Source: a virus. From it: a stretch of 57,336 nt of DNA. Of the stretch, positions 7,313-14,336 are shown in pieces. How positions within the stretch are numbered: position 1 is the stretch's first letter; every line of letters begins with the position of its first letter. Under the pieces are notes generated by a model that saw nothing but the letters and a program-made list of their open reading frames with translations, had not been told where the DNA came from and searched no databases. A program made the translations under genes and the position numbers. The stretch lies in IMG/VR virus record IMGVR_UViG_3300045120_000351, positions 1-57,336 of that record; one strand, given 5' to 3'.

Positions 7313-7387
7313 TCCGCAACATGCAACCAGCTGTGATGTGCTGGCAAGCGGTTAGACTCGATCTTCATTGCACGTATGCCAATGATC

Positions 7388-7402
7388 GTCACAGCATGTG
7401 AC
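7388..7402. promoter_or_regulatory. Operator O1, GTCACAGCATGTGAC
   Basis: Palindrome with arms GTCAC/GTGAC and five-base spacer (six-base arms GTCACA/TGTGAC), located 76 bases from the Cro start. It has the same architecture as the sites at 7528 and 53599, so it is a probable binding site for the adjacent Cro-like protein. Confidence 0.7.
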
Positions 7403-7527
7403 GCGGAAAGTGCGATTGCTGATATTTTATTTCAGCGAATACTCATCATAATAACGGGTTACGCATCGACTCTCGGCTAAAAGATTATTGAGTTGCGCTG
7501 CACACTGCAGAAAACTAATTGACGCCC

Positions 7528-7542
7528 GTCACGGCCGGTGAC
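7528..7542. promoter_or_regulatory. Operator O2, GTCACGGCCGGTGAC
   Basis: Perfect 15-base inverted repeat, same arms and spacer length as O1. It extends to 17 bases (CGTCAC/GTGACG) and sits 11 bases before the exonuclease ATG, where a bound repressor would block transcription start or early elongation. Confidence 0.7.
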
Positions 7543-7553
7543 GTAAATGGGCG

Positions 7554-8513
7554 ATGGGGACATCGAGCAGCGAACTGCCGCCGCCTCGGATCACCGAGCC
7601 GGGAGTCTATGAGATGCCCGACCTGGAGTATCACTCGGACCCCGTCGCCGCCGCACCATCGCTCTCACGATCGATCGCCAAAAGGCTGGTCGAAGCCTCG
7701 CCGGCGCACGCATACGCGCAGCATCCACGCCTCGGCGGAACGCCACCAACCGGACCAGCGAGTGGCGAGGAGGAGATGGAGCTCGGCAGCGCCGCGCACG
7801 CGATGTTCCTGCAGGGGCTCGATATCGTCGAGCACATTCCATTCGACTCATACCGGACCAAAGACGCGAAGGAGATGCGCGACAACGCACGATCGCGCGG
7901 CATGATCCCGCTGAAGACCAAGGCGTACAATTCGGCGAAGAACTTATACGAGGCGCTCGAGGAATTCCGCGATAGGACAGGCTACTTCACCCAAGGCAGG
8001 CCAGAGCAGACCGTCATCTGGGACGAAGGTGACCACTGGGGCCGCTGCAGGATCGACTGGCTGCCCGACGATCCCGCCGCCCCCTTGTTGGATCTCAAAA
8101 CGACCGGCGGGCTGGCGACACTCGCCGGGTGGGGCAGGACCGCTTTCCAATTTGGTGCTGACCTCCAAGCCGCGATGTACCCGCGCGCCTGTGAGTTCGT
8201 GCGCCACGAGGCACCCAACGGGATGCTGTTCGTGGTCGCCGAGACCAGCCCGCCGTATGCGATCCGCGTGTTTGGCCTCGACGACATCGCGGTCGACGTG
8301 GGCCGGCAGAAGGCTGCGGCCGCACGCGCCATATGGATCCAGTGTCTCGCCCTCGGGCAATGGCCGAGCTATCCGCTCAATACCGAGTGGATCCTGCCGC
8401 CGCCTTGGGAAGTACGGAATTGGGAAGAGACCCGCATTGGTGGCATGGGCCGCGCCACCGAGGACACGGCCTTCATCGAAAAGATGATCCGGCTCGGATC
8501 GTGGGGCGGATGA
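7554..8513 (+). CDS. RecE-like PD-(D/E)XK exonuclease
   Basis: 319 aa. Family features (PDDEXK_3 / exodeoxyribonuclease VIII C-terminal type) are visible in order: an N-terminal GVYEMPDLEYHSDP, the loading-region S-x-S near 36-39, LGSAAHAMFL (77-86) with conserved Gly and His, CRIDWLPDD with D168, LLDLKTT with D180 and K182, and DLQAAMY helix residues. These enzymes degrade one strand from double-stranded ends to give 3' tails for annealing. It opens the rightward operon and is followed directly by a Sak4-like ATPase. No strong Shine-Dalgarno precedes the ATG, and an internal start at 7614 is possible. Confidence 0.85.
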   Translation: MGTSSSELPPPRITEPGVYEMPDLEYHSDPVAAAPSLSRSIAKRLVEASPAHAYAQHPRLGGTPPTGPASGEEEMELGSAAHAMFLQGLDIVEHIPFDSYRTKDAKEMRDNARSRGMIPLKTKAYNSAKNLYEALEEFRDRTGYFTQGRPEQTVIWDEGDHWGRCRIDWLPDDPAAPLLDLKTTGGLATLAGWGRTAFQFGADLQAAMYPRACEFVRHEAPNGMLFVVAETSPPYAIRVFGLDDIAVDVGRQKAAAARAIWIQCLALGQWPSYPLNTEWILPPPWEVRNWEETRIGGMGRATEDTAFIEKMIRLGSWGG

Positions 8514-9695
8514 ATGGCGGTAGCAGCGGTAGCGCCACAGAGTTTTACCTATCAGCGTGGCGTGCGCGGCAAATCTGCGCCCCTCATAATGATCTCGGGC
8601 CCACCAGGCACGGGCAAAACGTACTCAGCGTTGCGCCTGGCGCGCGGGATGGCGGGGCCTGGTGGCAGGGTCTTCGTCGCCGATACTGACAACGGCCGTG
8701 CACAATTCTATGCCGACGACTTCGCGTTTGAGCATTTGAATCTGCACGAGCCATTCCGTCCGGCGAAATTCGAGGAGGCCGCGCGCCAGGCGCAGCAACA
8801 AGGTGCTGCCGTGCTGGTGATGGACAATTTCATGCATGAGCACGCGGGGCCCGGCGGCATGCTCGAGTATCACGAGGAGATCCTCGAGCGACTGACCAAG
8901 GGCGACATCAGCAAGCGCGACAGCCTCAATATGATCGCCTGGGCGAAGGTGAAGCCCGAACACAAACACATGCGCGAACGGCTCTACCAGCTGAATGTTC
9001 CCGTGATTTTATGCTGCGGCGCCGAAAAGAAGATCGCCATGGTCAAGCAGACCGAGGGACGCGACAAAGGCAAGGTGATACCCGTCGACCAGGGCTACAT
9101 GCCGATCTGCGGCCAGGACATCCCGTGGGCCATGACAATCAGCCTGATGCTCGAGGACGTCGCCAGGCCGGGCGTGCCGCGTCCTATCAAAGCGCTGCTC
9201 CCCGCGCTGAAGCCGATCATCCGCCTCGATCAGCCGCTCGATGAAGCGACCGGCGCGGCGATCGGCGCGTGGGCAAAAGGGGGGCCCGCCGTTGAGCGAT
9301 CGACGACGGGCCCAAGTTCCCGAAAGGAGGAAACGAGCATGGCACCAACGCAGCCGGAGCCACCGTCGGAGCCACCACCATCAGTGCCACCGGCCGACGA
9401 TGTTGCACAGCGTCAAGATGATGACGCGGTGCCGCCGGCCGACGAGGCGCCGCGCCAGCCCAAGCGCAAGCCGGAAGAGGCGGATATCGAGGAGGGGGCG
9501 AAGACGCTCGGCGCGAAGTTCCTCGGCGTCGCGGATCGCCGGGGCTACCTGGCGCTGGTGGACGACAAAGATATCCGCAATCAAATCGGCTGGCTGAAGA
9601 AGAATAGACGAGAGCTATTTGAGCGCGAGGTCGACAAAGCCATGAAAGCGTCCTGGATAAGGACCGACACAACAAAGCAGGGGGAACGAGCATGA
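8514..9695 (+). CDS. Sak4-like RecA-fold ATPase (AAA_24), probable recombinase
   Basis: 393 aa, starting directly after the exonuclease stop. Walker A is GPPGTGKT (29-36), followed by FVADTDNGRA, and a Walker B-like VLVMDN (100-105). This matches the AAA_24/Sak4 group, which pairs with RecE-type exonucleases in phage single-strand annealing. After the ATPase domain (to ~residue 260) comes a Pro/Glu-rich linker (~275-325) and a C-terminal helical domain (~325-390, with KFLGVADRRGYLAL). A strong Shine-Dalgarno plus in-frame ATG at 9339 lies at the start of the linker and could yield a separate 118-aa C-terminal product. Confidence 0.8.
   Translation: MAVAAVAPQSFTYQRGVRGKSAPLIMISGPPGTGKTYSALRLARGMAGPGGRVFVADTDNGRAQFYADDFAFEHLNLHEPFRPAKFEEAARQAQQQGAAVLVMDNFMHEHAGPGGMLEYHEEILERLTKGDISKRDSLNMIAWAKVKPEHKHMRERLYQLNVPVILCCGAEKKIAMVKQTEGRDKGKVIPVDQGYMPICGQDIPWAMTISLMLEDVARPGVPRPIKALLPALKPIIRLDQPLDEATGAAIGAWAKGGPAVERSTTGPSSRKEETSMAPTQPEPPSEPPPSVPPADDVAQRQDDDAVPPADEAPRQPKRKPEEADIEEGAKTLGAKFLGVADRRGYLALVDDKDIRNQIGWLKKNRRELFEREVDKAMKASWIRTDTTKQGERA
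9324..9341 (+). promoter_or_regulatory. Internal ribosome binding site and in-frame start
   Basis: AAAGGAGGAAACGAGC followed by ATG (9339-9341), in frame with the ATPase gene at codon 276. This is one of the best Shine-Dalgarno matches in the window, at the domain boundary. It would produce a 118-aa protein (linker plus C-terminal domain) from 9339 to 9695. Confidence 0.55.
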
Positions 9696-9808
9696 GCACA
9701 ATGCGACGACGCAGGGTAAGGCGGGCGCTCCGGGAGTGGCGGCTCGATCTGCTCTTGGTGATCACCTCAGGCGTGGTGATAGCGGGCATACTGAAGGGGC
9801 TACGTTGA
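9692..9808 (+). CDS. Small basic single-span membrane protein, 38 aa
   Basis: ATGA overlap with the ATPase stop, and its TGA overlaps the next ATG. The N-terminus is very basic (MSTMRRRRVRRALREWR), followed by one hydrophobic helix (LLLVITSGVVIAGIL). This is typical of positive-inside small membrane proteins. Function unknown. Confidence 0.55.
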   Translation: MSTMRRRRVRRALREWRLDLLLVITSGVVIAGILKGLR

Positions 9809-10005
9809 TGGCATATCGTGACAACGAGCTCCACGACATGCAGCGTATCATCGCCATCCTGGCGGCGCTGCCGCCGTCGGCGCGGCGCCGGGTGCTGCAA
9901 TATGTTGCCGACCGCATCGAAATGATGACGCCCTTCCCGGCGCTACGAAAGCCCGCCGTCGAGGTGCTCGAAGAGCCGGATCTACTGAACGAGGAGACCG
10001 CGTGA
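9808..10005 (+). CDS. Small hypothetical protein, 65 aa
   Basis: Start overlaps the upstream stop (TGATG). Helical sequence (MAYRDNELHDMQRIIAILAA) with PPSARRRVLQYVADR, a pattern common in short phage early proteins. No known function. Confidence 0.65.
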   Translation: MAYRDNELHDMQRIIAILAALPPSARRRVLQYVADRIEMMTPFPALRKPAVEVLEEPDLLNEETA

Positions 10006-10238
10006 TGGACGCCGCAGAGATCGCAGCTGAAGCCCAGAGGTGGATGGCGCGCGCCAACGAGGTCAAGGCAGAGCCCGGCGACGTGCTGGCGATCATGTCC
10101 TTTGTGCTGGGGCAGTTGCTGCACGAGCATACGCCGGACGAGTTCCGCGCAGTGTTGGCGCTGGGCCTGCTGAACCGGCAGTCGATGCAGTACTTCCAGG
10201 AAGCCCGGGACCGCCACGCCCACGGCACGCTGCACTGA
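10005..10238 (+). CDS. Small hypothetical protein, 77 aa
   Basis: The ATG at 10005 overlaps the upstream stop (TGATG); a GTG at 10002 in the same frame is an alternative. The protein is helical and rich in Ala, with a central hydrophobic segment (LAIMSFVLGQLLHEH). No motif identified. Confidence 0.65.
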   Translation: MDAAEIAAEAQRWMARANEVKAEPGDVLAIMSFVLGQLLHEHTPDEFRAVLALGLLNRQSMQYFQEARDRHAHGTLH

Positions 10239-10453
10239 TGCCGCCGCCGGCGTTTACCCTGGAGCCGCGCCCAGGCTTCAACTGGCAGGCTGTGGGATGG
10301 GGCGGGCCCGACGAGCCCGTGAGCGAGACTTGCTCGTATTGCGACGCCAGGATCCCCGAGAACTTCATACCGCTGATCCTGTGGAACAAAGACGGCTGGT
10401 GCGCTCGCTTCTGCCGGAAGTGCTGCCGGAAATGGTGGGGGATGACCGGATGA
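10238..10453 (+). CDS. Small zinc-ribbon-like protein, 71 aa
   Basis: Start overlaps the upstream stop. Contains CSYCDARIPENF (C-x2-C) and a second Cys cluster CARFCRKCCRKWW near the C-terminus, the spacing of a treble-clef or zinc-ribbon fold. Probably binds metal. Partner unknown. Confidence 0.65.
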   Translation: MPPPAFTLEPRPGFNWQAVGWGGPDEPVSETCSYCDARIPENFIPLILWNKDGWCARFCRKCCRKWWGMTG

Positions 10454-10779
10454 GCAAGACACGCGCGCTGTGCGTGATGGTGCAGCTGGAGACCGACGAT
10501 CCACATATGTCGCCCAAAGCGCTCGAGCGAGCGCTGGAGGATGCCGACGCGACCGTGGACATGCGTCGTACGATACTGTCGCACATGCCGCAGGACATCA
10601 CGCGGCTGATCGCGATCTTCCCGGTCGAGCACGCCAGGCTTCTCATGATGGTGCACGAGATCTATGGCGCCAGCATCGTGGCGCATCTGCGTGAGCACGG
10701 CTTCGACGTGCCGGGCTTCGTCGAGCGGATGATCCTGGATTTTGCCCGGCCGCCGGCAAGCTACAAGAGACCGCCGTGA
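10450..10779 (+). CDS. Hypothetical protein, 109 aa
   Basis: ATGA overlap with the preceding gene. Sequence is alpha-helical (SPKALERALEDADATVDMRR) with no Cys cluster or catalytic motif. Its C-terminal ILDFARPPA resembles the ending of the 74-aa product at 10898 (ILDFAQLLQ), hinting at a shared interaction tail, but the resemblance is short. Confidence 0.65.
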   Translation: MSKTRALCVMVQLETDDPHMSPKALERALEDADATVDMRRTILSHMPQDITRLIAIFPVEHARLLMMVHEIYGASIVAHLREHGFDVPGFVERMILDFARPPASYKRPP

Positions 10780-10898
10780 TGCGGAGGATCAGTCGTGCTG
10801 AGTACTACGCCAATCGCCGGGTCTATCGCATGTGGCGCAGCGGCCGGATCTCGTTCACCGCGTTCGATTGGTGGCTACGGTCGATGAGTGGCGTGTGA
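10779..10898 (+). CDS. Tiny Arg/Trp-rich protein, 39 aa
   Basis: ATG at 10779 overlaps the upstream stop and its TGA overlaps the next ATG. The product (MRRISRAEYYANRRVYRMWR) is strongly basic with several Trp and Tyr. It could bind nucleic acid, but no family is known. Confidence 0.5.
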   Translation: MRRISRAEYYANRRVYRMWRSGRISFTAFDWWLRSMSGV

Positions 10899-11122
10899 TG
10901 ACGCCAGCGAACGATGAGGCCGCCGGCATAGCGCTGACCGAGGAGATCATGGGCGTCGTGCTGCCTATCCTGAACGGGAAGCCGACGGACCTGGCGATCG
11001 AGGCGCTGGCGGCAGCCTTCGTGTCGTCACTCGCCGGCGGCGTGACGGACGAGCGCGGCGCCCGCATTGTGCTGCACCGCTTCGCCGAGCGGATCCTGGA
11101 TTTTGCCCAGCTGCTCCAATGA
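10898..11122 (+). CDS. Small hypothetical protein, 74 aa
   Basis: TGATG overlap with the preceding gene. Helical protein (TEEIMGVVLPILNGKPTDLA, then AAAFVSSLAGG). Its pattern is similar in length and layout to the leftward gene at 15911-16162 (IHPILAGNPPEIVGVVLADL, then YLASHVVGG), so the two may be distant paralogues placed in opposite operons. Function unknown. Confidence 0.65.
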   Translation: MTPANDEAAGIALTEEIMGVVLPILNGKPTDLAIEALAAAFVSSLAGGVTDERGARIVLHRFAERILDFAQLLQ

Positions 11123-11349
11123 CCACCGGCCATATCATGTGGAAATGGACATTCGGCTATGACGCTGCCGATCCAGCGGGCGACGTGAGGATCGTGGCTT
11201 ACCGCTTCCACGACACCCCCGAGGACGACGGATCAGTTGCCATCGAACTCAACGCCGAAAACGGAAAAGAGGGGGCGGGATACGAGGTACGCCTCACCCG
11301 CAAACAGGCTCGCGAGCTTGCCCGCTTCCTGCTGTTGATAACTGAATGA
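11119..11349 (+). CDS. Small hypothetical protein, 76 aa
   Basis: ATGA overlap upstream. Beta-rich N-terminal half (MWKWTFGYDAADPAGDVRIV) and a helical C-terminus (TRKQARELARFLLLITE). No motif recognised. Confidence 0.65.
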   Translation: MTTGHIMWKWTFGYDAADPAGDVRIVAYRFHDTPEDDGSVAIELNAENGKEGAGYEVRLTRKQARELARFLLLITE

Positions 11350-11361
11350 GGAGGGAGATCG

Positions 11362-11748
11362 ATGTCGCGTTGGACCCACGCCGTCTGCGACATTTGCTGG
11401 GACGCACAGGAGCCTGGAGTGCTGCCGCTGCGCCTGGCGCGCCCGGTGATCGAGTATTGCGGCTGGTGCGCCCAGCGGACTGAGTCCGGCATCTATCGCC
11501 GGGAGGATCCGGCCGTGGTGCCGTTTCCTGACCGGCCGGCTGACGCGCGAGCCTACGTCGCCCAGTTCCGCCGCTTCACCATGCCGGGGGCGGAATACGT
11601 GGACACCCCGAGCCGCCGGATCGATCTCAGTCGGATGACCGACTCGGACGCGGTGTTTGTCGCCGGGGAATTCCGTCGGCTTCTGGCCGAGGCTACGGCC
11701 CGCCGGGCGGCCCGTCCCCCGCCGCCCCGAGGCCTGCGCCTGACCTGA
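11362..11748 (+). CDS. Zinc-binding hypothetical protein, 128 aa
   Basis: Good Shine-Dalgarno (AGGAGGGAGATCG) before the ATG. Two C-x2-C pairs (CDICWDAQEPG and YCGWCAQRT) form a probable zinc ribbon in the first 40 residues. The rest is charged with a basic Pro-rich tail. May act in nucleic-acid binding. Confidence 0.7.
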   Translation: MSRWTHAVCDICWDAQEPGVLPLRLARPVIEYCGWCAQRTESGIYRREDPAVVPFPDRPADARAYVAQFRRFTMPGAEYVDTPSRRIDLSRMTDSDAVFVAGEFRRLLAEATARRAARPPPPRGLRLT

Positions 11749-11940
11749 GTGGACAGAATCGGCGGGCGGGCGCACTTTTCGGGCCGGAGAAGTACTCATG
11801 CCCTAAAAAGCCGAAAGCCGCCCACTAGGGACGGCCCCGGATATTCCCAACTCGCAATTGGAAGCATCCGGCATGCTGCAGCGAAAAGCAAGCCCCGCTG
11901 CAGCGGCCCCAGTGGACGGCATCGGCATCGGAGGAAACCG
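11749..11940 (+). promoter_or_regulatory. 192-base leader with hairpin ahead of the winged-helix gene
   Basis: The run of overlapping genes breaks here. A perfect hairpin, GCTGCAGCG (11875-11883) with CGCTGCAGC (11896-11904) and a 12-base loop, lies 37 bases before the next ATG. An open frame continuous with the downstream gene has Arg/Ser/Pro-rich composition and no ribosome site, so I treat this as untranslated. It may hold a promoter or attenuator, but no consensus promoter is evident. Confidence 0.45.
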
Positions 11941-12510
11941 ATGACGCAGCGCCGCCCCAGTTCACCCAGCCAACGCCCATGGCATCGCGGCTCGCAGTTC
12001 GGGCCAGGCCGCCGCCGGCCGCTCGATCGCAACGACAGAGCGCGGTGGCGCTACATCGTCCACCACCACACCAGGGCTGGCAGGATCGGGCCCAAGGGCG
12101 CCTGGGCGCTGGAGCTCTTACCGGACTATCTGGCGCGCGACGGGCGCTGTGACCCCTCCCACGCTCGCCTGGCGGCAGACTCTGGGGCGTCGGTGAGTGC
12201 CGTCGAGCAGGCACTGAAGGACGCCAGGGCACTCGGGCTGCTCGACTGGGATCGCCGGCTTGTCAGGAACGGTTGGCGGGCAGAGCAGACGTCGAACGCC
12301 TACGTCCTGATGGTGCCCGTGGAGGGCGGGCCTCCGCCCGCAACACCGGCCCCTTTCAAGAGCATAAAGCTTGAATCTTCTTTCACCGTGGTCGCGACGG
12401 TCGCAGCGCTGCCGGTGCTGGATCCGGCCGCCGTGGCGGCTCGAATCGCCGCCAAGATCGCGGAGGAAAAGCGTGTGTGGCGGGCCCGACTCGCCTCGAC
12501 TCGGTTTTGA
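11941..12510 (+). CDS. Winged-helix DNA-binding protein, replication-initiator-like
   Basis: 189 aa. The start is fixed by GGAGGAAACCG directly before the ATG. Residues ~45-115 resemble the winged-helix domain of phage/plasmid replication or RepA-like regulators: GAWALELLPDYLARDGRCDP, LAADSGASVSAVEQALKDAR as the HTH, and LLDWDRR followed by TSNAYVL as the wing. The N-terminus is basic and disordered. The C-terminal ~40 residues form an Ala-rich charged helix. It could recognise the replication origin or act as a regulator. No separate origin repeats were found next to it. Confidence 0.65.
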   Translation: MTQRRPSSPSQRPWHRGSQFGPGRRRPLDRNDRARWRYIVHHHTRAGRIGPKGAWALELLPDYLARDGRCDPSHARLAADSGASVSAVEQALKDARALGLLDWDRRLVRNGWRAEQTSNAYVLMVPVEGGPPPATPAPFKSIKLESSFTVVATVAALPVLDPAAVAARIAAKIAEEKRVWRARLASTRF

Positions 12511-12533
12511 ATCATGGTTCTCTCCCTGTTCCC

Positions 12534-12572
12534 ATCCGCAAAACGCGATCCGCCGAGGAGGCATTTGCGGAT
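12534..12572 (+). promoter_or_regulatory. Hairpin upstream of the alpha-CTD-like gene
   Basis: Perfect nine-base arms ATCCGCAAA (12534-12542) and TTTGCGGAT (12564-12572), ending six bases before the GGAGG ribosome site of the next gene. The position could allow control of translation initiation. No U-tract follows, so it is not a typical terminator. Confidence 0.45.
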
Positions 12573-12591
12573 ATAACCGGAGGTTGTGAGG

Positions 12592-12993
12592 TTGGACGAT
12601 CCACTCAACTGGCCGCTGGAGAAACTGCGCCCGATGTCCACCCGCCTGTGGCGCTGCCTGACGTACGACGGCTGGACGACCGTGGGCGATATCGTCGCGC
12701 TCACCGAGCGGGAGCTCCGGCGCATCCAGGGCTTTGGCAACAAGACCGCGAAGGAATTGAAGGACAAGCTGGCCGAGCACGGCCTGTCGCTGGCGCGGGA
12801 TCCCGACGCACGCGACGCCCCCCGGCGCTATGGCCAATTCAGCGCGGAGGAGCGGGCGGGCATGTTTATGGCGTGGTGCGCCATGCACGGCTTCGGTTTG
12901 AGTGGCTGGCCGGAGGGCGCCGCCGAAAGACTGGCCGATCACATCCGCGCCGGAGAACGTCCGTTCCCACTGAAGGAGGAGGAGGTGCCATGA
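12592..12993 (+). CDS. RNA polymerase alpha-subunit C-terminal-domain-like protein
   Basis: 133 aa from TTG at 12592, chosen because GGAGG (12579-12583) lies eight bases upstream; an in-frame GTG at 12586 is only two bases from it. Residues 9-67 align along their length with bacterial alpha-CTD: RLWRCL for R-S-A-N-C-L, TTVGDIVALTERELRRI for the helix after it, and GFGNKTAKELKDKLAEHGLS for N-L-G-K-K-S...L-A-S-R-G-L-S. Residues equivalent to E. coli R265, C269, L270, G296, K298 and E302 are kept (R18, C22, L23, G49, K51, E55); N268 is Arg. The N-terminal assembly domain is absent. It may bind UP elements or activators and redirect host transcription. Confidence 0.8.
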   Translation: MDDPLNWPLEKLRPMSTRLWRCLTYDGWTTVGDIVALTERELRRIQGFGNKTAKELKDKLAEHGLSLARDPDARDAPRRYGQFSAEERAGMFMAWCAMHGFGLSGWPEGAAERLADHIRAGERPFPLKEEEVP

Positions 12994-13082
12994 GCGTTTG
13001 GTATTGCGACAAGTGCCGGATCGCCTGGGCGTGGCCCCCGCTCTGCCCCAGGTGCGGCGCGGTCGGGACGCGACAGCAATGA
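12990..13082 (+). CDS. Tiny zinc-ribbon protein, 30 aa
   Basis: ATG overlaps the upstream stop (ATGA), and its own TGA overlaps the next ATG (ATGA). Product has two C-x2-C knuckles: YCDKCRIAWAW and LCPRCGAVG, enough for a minimal zinc ribbon. Its coding phase is supported by both overlaps. Confidence 0.6.
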   Translation: MSVWYCDKCRIAWAWPPLCPRCGAVGTRQQ

Positions 13083-13282
13083 GGGGCTTGAGGGCCGAGT
13101 TCGTGCAATTCCCCTGCGAGGGCTGCGGCACGATCGTGACCATGTTTGGCACCGACAAGGTGCCGGATGGGCACTACTGCCTGACGTGCGGATTCATCGA
13201 GTGGTCGATCCCAGACCTGACGGTCAGGCAAGGCCTGCACGAGCACCTCGGCACGATGCGCAAGCTCGAGCTTCGGCCATGA
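13079..13282 (+). CDS. Small zinc-binding protein, 67 aa
   Basis: ATGA overlap upstream. CEGCGTIV and YCLTCGFIEW form a second zinc-ribbon pair, adjacent to the 30-aa ribbon protein. The two probably share ancestry or a partner. No enzymatic motif. Confidence 0.65.
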   Translation: MRGLRAEFVQFPCEGCGTIVTMFGTDKVPDGHYCLTCGFIEWSIPDLTVRQGLHEHLGTMRKLELRP

Positions 13283-13617
13283 GCGAGAGCGAGAAGCCCC
13301 TGATCGTGATCCACCTCGAGTGTGTGCGGCGTGGCGCGGTTGTGGCGCGCGGGTTCTTCGAGTGGGTGGAGGGAGCGCGGGACCGTTTCCAGCTTGCCAT
13401 CTTCTCGCCGCGCGCGAGCGACGATACCGGCGTGATCCTGATCAGCATGTGGTTGCATCAGGAGCGTAATATCTGGATCGCGGAGGGTGGACAGCGCCAT
13501 CCGACGGAGCCGCTGGAGATCCAGATTGGCCACGAGAAGCCCGCCGACGCGTGGCTGACGATCGATGACCCCAACGTCGACTGGGACAGCCCCTCGCTCA
13601 TCGGTGTCGGAAGATGA
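13279..13617 (+). CDS. Hypothetical protein, 112 aa
   Basis: ATGA overlap with the previous gene. Predicted mostly beta (LIVIHLECVRRGAVVARGFF, then RFQLAIFSPRAS), with an acidic C-terminus. No known family. Confidence 0.65.
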   Translation: MSESEKPLIVIHLECVRRGAVVARGFFEWVEGARDRFQLAIFSPRASDDTGVILISMWLHQERNIWIAEGGQRHPTEPLEIQIGHEKPADAWLTIDDPNVDWDSPSLIGVGR

Positions 13618-13793
13618 GCGACGCCGAGCGAATACTAGCGCTGCAAGAGATGGGCGACGCCGCTGCCGATTGCGTGCGGCGACTGGAGCGGCTATCGCGC
13701 TGGCTGGACGCCCTGACGGCCGACGAGGCGTTGGCATGGTCCCAGGCGCGGCAGGCGTGCGACCGGCTCTATCTCGCGGTCAACAAGCCATGA
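13614..13793 (+). CDS. Small helical protein, 59 aa
   Basis: ATG at 13614 overlaps the upstream stop (ATGA), and the TGA overlaps the next ATG. All-helical, charged sequence (MSDAERILALQEMGDAAADC, then RWLDALTADEAL). Possibly a small oligomeric regulator. Function unknown. Confidence 0.6.
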   Translation: MSDAERILALQEMGDAAADCVRRLERLSRWLDALTADEALAWSQARQACDRLYLAVNKP

Positions 13794-13900
13794 CGCTGGA
13801 GAGGCGCTGGGTGCTGCTCTGCGTCCTCTGGTACGTCTGCGGCCTCGCGACCGGCCTGCTTTGGGGCGGCATGCTCGCCAAAGCCAGGGGCATCTGGTGA
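13790..13900 (+). CDS. Single-span membrane protein, 36 aa
   Basis: ATGA overlap on the upstream side and GTGA on the downstream side. One hydrophobic helix with small-residue packing (WVLLCVLWYVCGLATGLLWG) after a basic start. Similar in design to the 38-aa protein at 9692. Confidence 0.55.
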   Translation: MTLERRWVLLCVLWYVCGLATGLLWGGMLAKARGIW

Positions 13901-14154
13901 CGGCCCCCGGCTATTGGATGTACGAGACGAGCGGTGTGCTGCGGCCTGCGGTCGAGGCCTATCTGACCGGCAAGGAGATGACGCCAGAGCAGATCGTCGC
14001 CATGCGCGCGTATATCCGGCAGTGGATCTTTGCCCCGGTGTGGACAGGCCCAGAGATCGAGAGCCTGCGCGCGATGGTCGCTGGCATCACGAGTCGAGAG
14101 CGGCTTGAGTTCTGGTTGGACGAGGCCGAGGCCTGCGGGATCGATCCGCTATGA
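13897..14154 (+). CDS. Hypothetical protein, 85 aa
   Basis: GTG start at 13897 overlaps the upstream stop. Helical protein (LRPAVEAYLTGKEMTPEQIV, then MRAYIRQWIFAPVWTG), with a ...REL/ERLEFWLDEAEA...GIDPL ending resembling short phage proteins of unknown role. Confidence 0.65.
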   Translation: MTAPGYWMYETSGVLRPAVEAYLTGKEMTPEQIVAMRAYIRQWIFAPVWTGPEIESLRAMVAGITSRERLEFWLDEAEACGIDPL

Positions 14155-14330
14155 GGTGTCGGTTCGGGCACCGGCTGCACAGCCGTAACGCGACGCTGGT
14201 GCGGCACAGCAAGACCGGCAAGGCGTGGCTGCGCTGCCTCGTCTGCCACGCCGCAAGGCAGTGGCGGTTTCGTCGTCGGAGTGACGAAGCCAAAACAGAT
14301 GGATCGGCGCGGACTAGCTCTCAGGACTAA
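14151..14330 (+). CDS. Small basic Cys/His protein, 59 aa
   Basis: ATGA overlap with the previous gene, TAA at 14328-14330. The pattern CRFGH...H...CLVCH is a potential zinc site with many Arg residues around it, suggesting nucleic-acid binding. It is the last gene of the rightward operon and converges on the leftward gene six bases away. Confidence 0.6.
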   Translation: MRCRFGHRLHSRNATLVRHSKTGKAWLRCLVCHAARQWRFRRRSDEAKTDGSARTSSQD

Positions 14331-14336
14331 GCAAGA

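Larger units (their letters stand above)
7313..7553. promoter_or_regulatory. Divergent early control region
   Basis: This 241-base gap separates the leftward Cro operon from the rightward recombination operon. It is clearly more AT-rich than its surroundings, especially 7410-7480. It holds two perfect 15-base operators (see separate entries). A possible rightward promoter is TTGCGC...TAATTG with 17-base spacing, ending just before the second operator. A CATAAT hexamer near 7449 is another -10 candidate. No strong consensus promoter can be assigned by eye. Confidence 0.7.

Noticed and set aside
11749-11940. Upstream extension of the winged-helix gene to a GTG at 11749
   Set aside because: The internal ATG at 11941 has a strong Shine-Dalgarno; the extension is low complexity and contains a hairpin.
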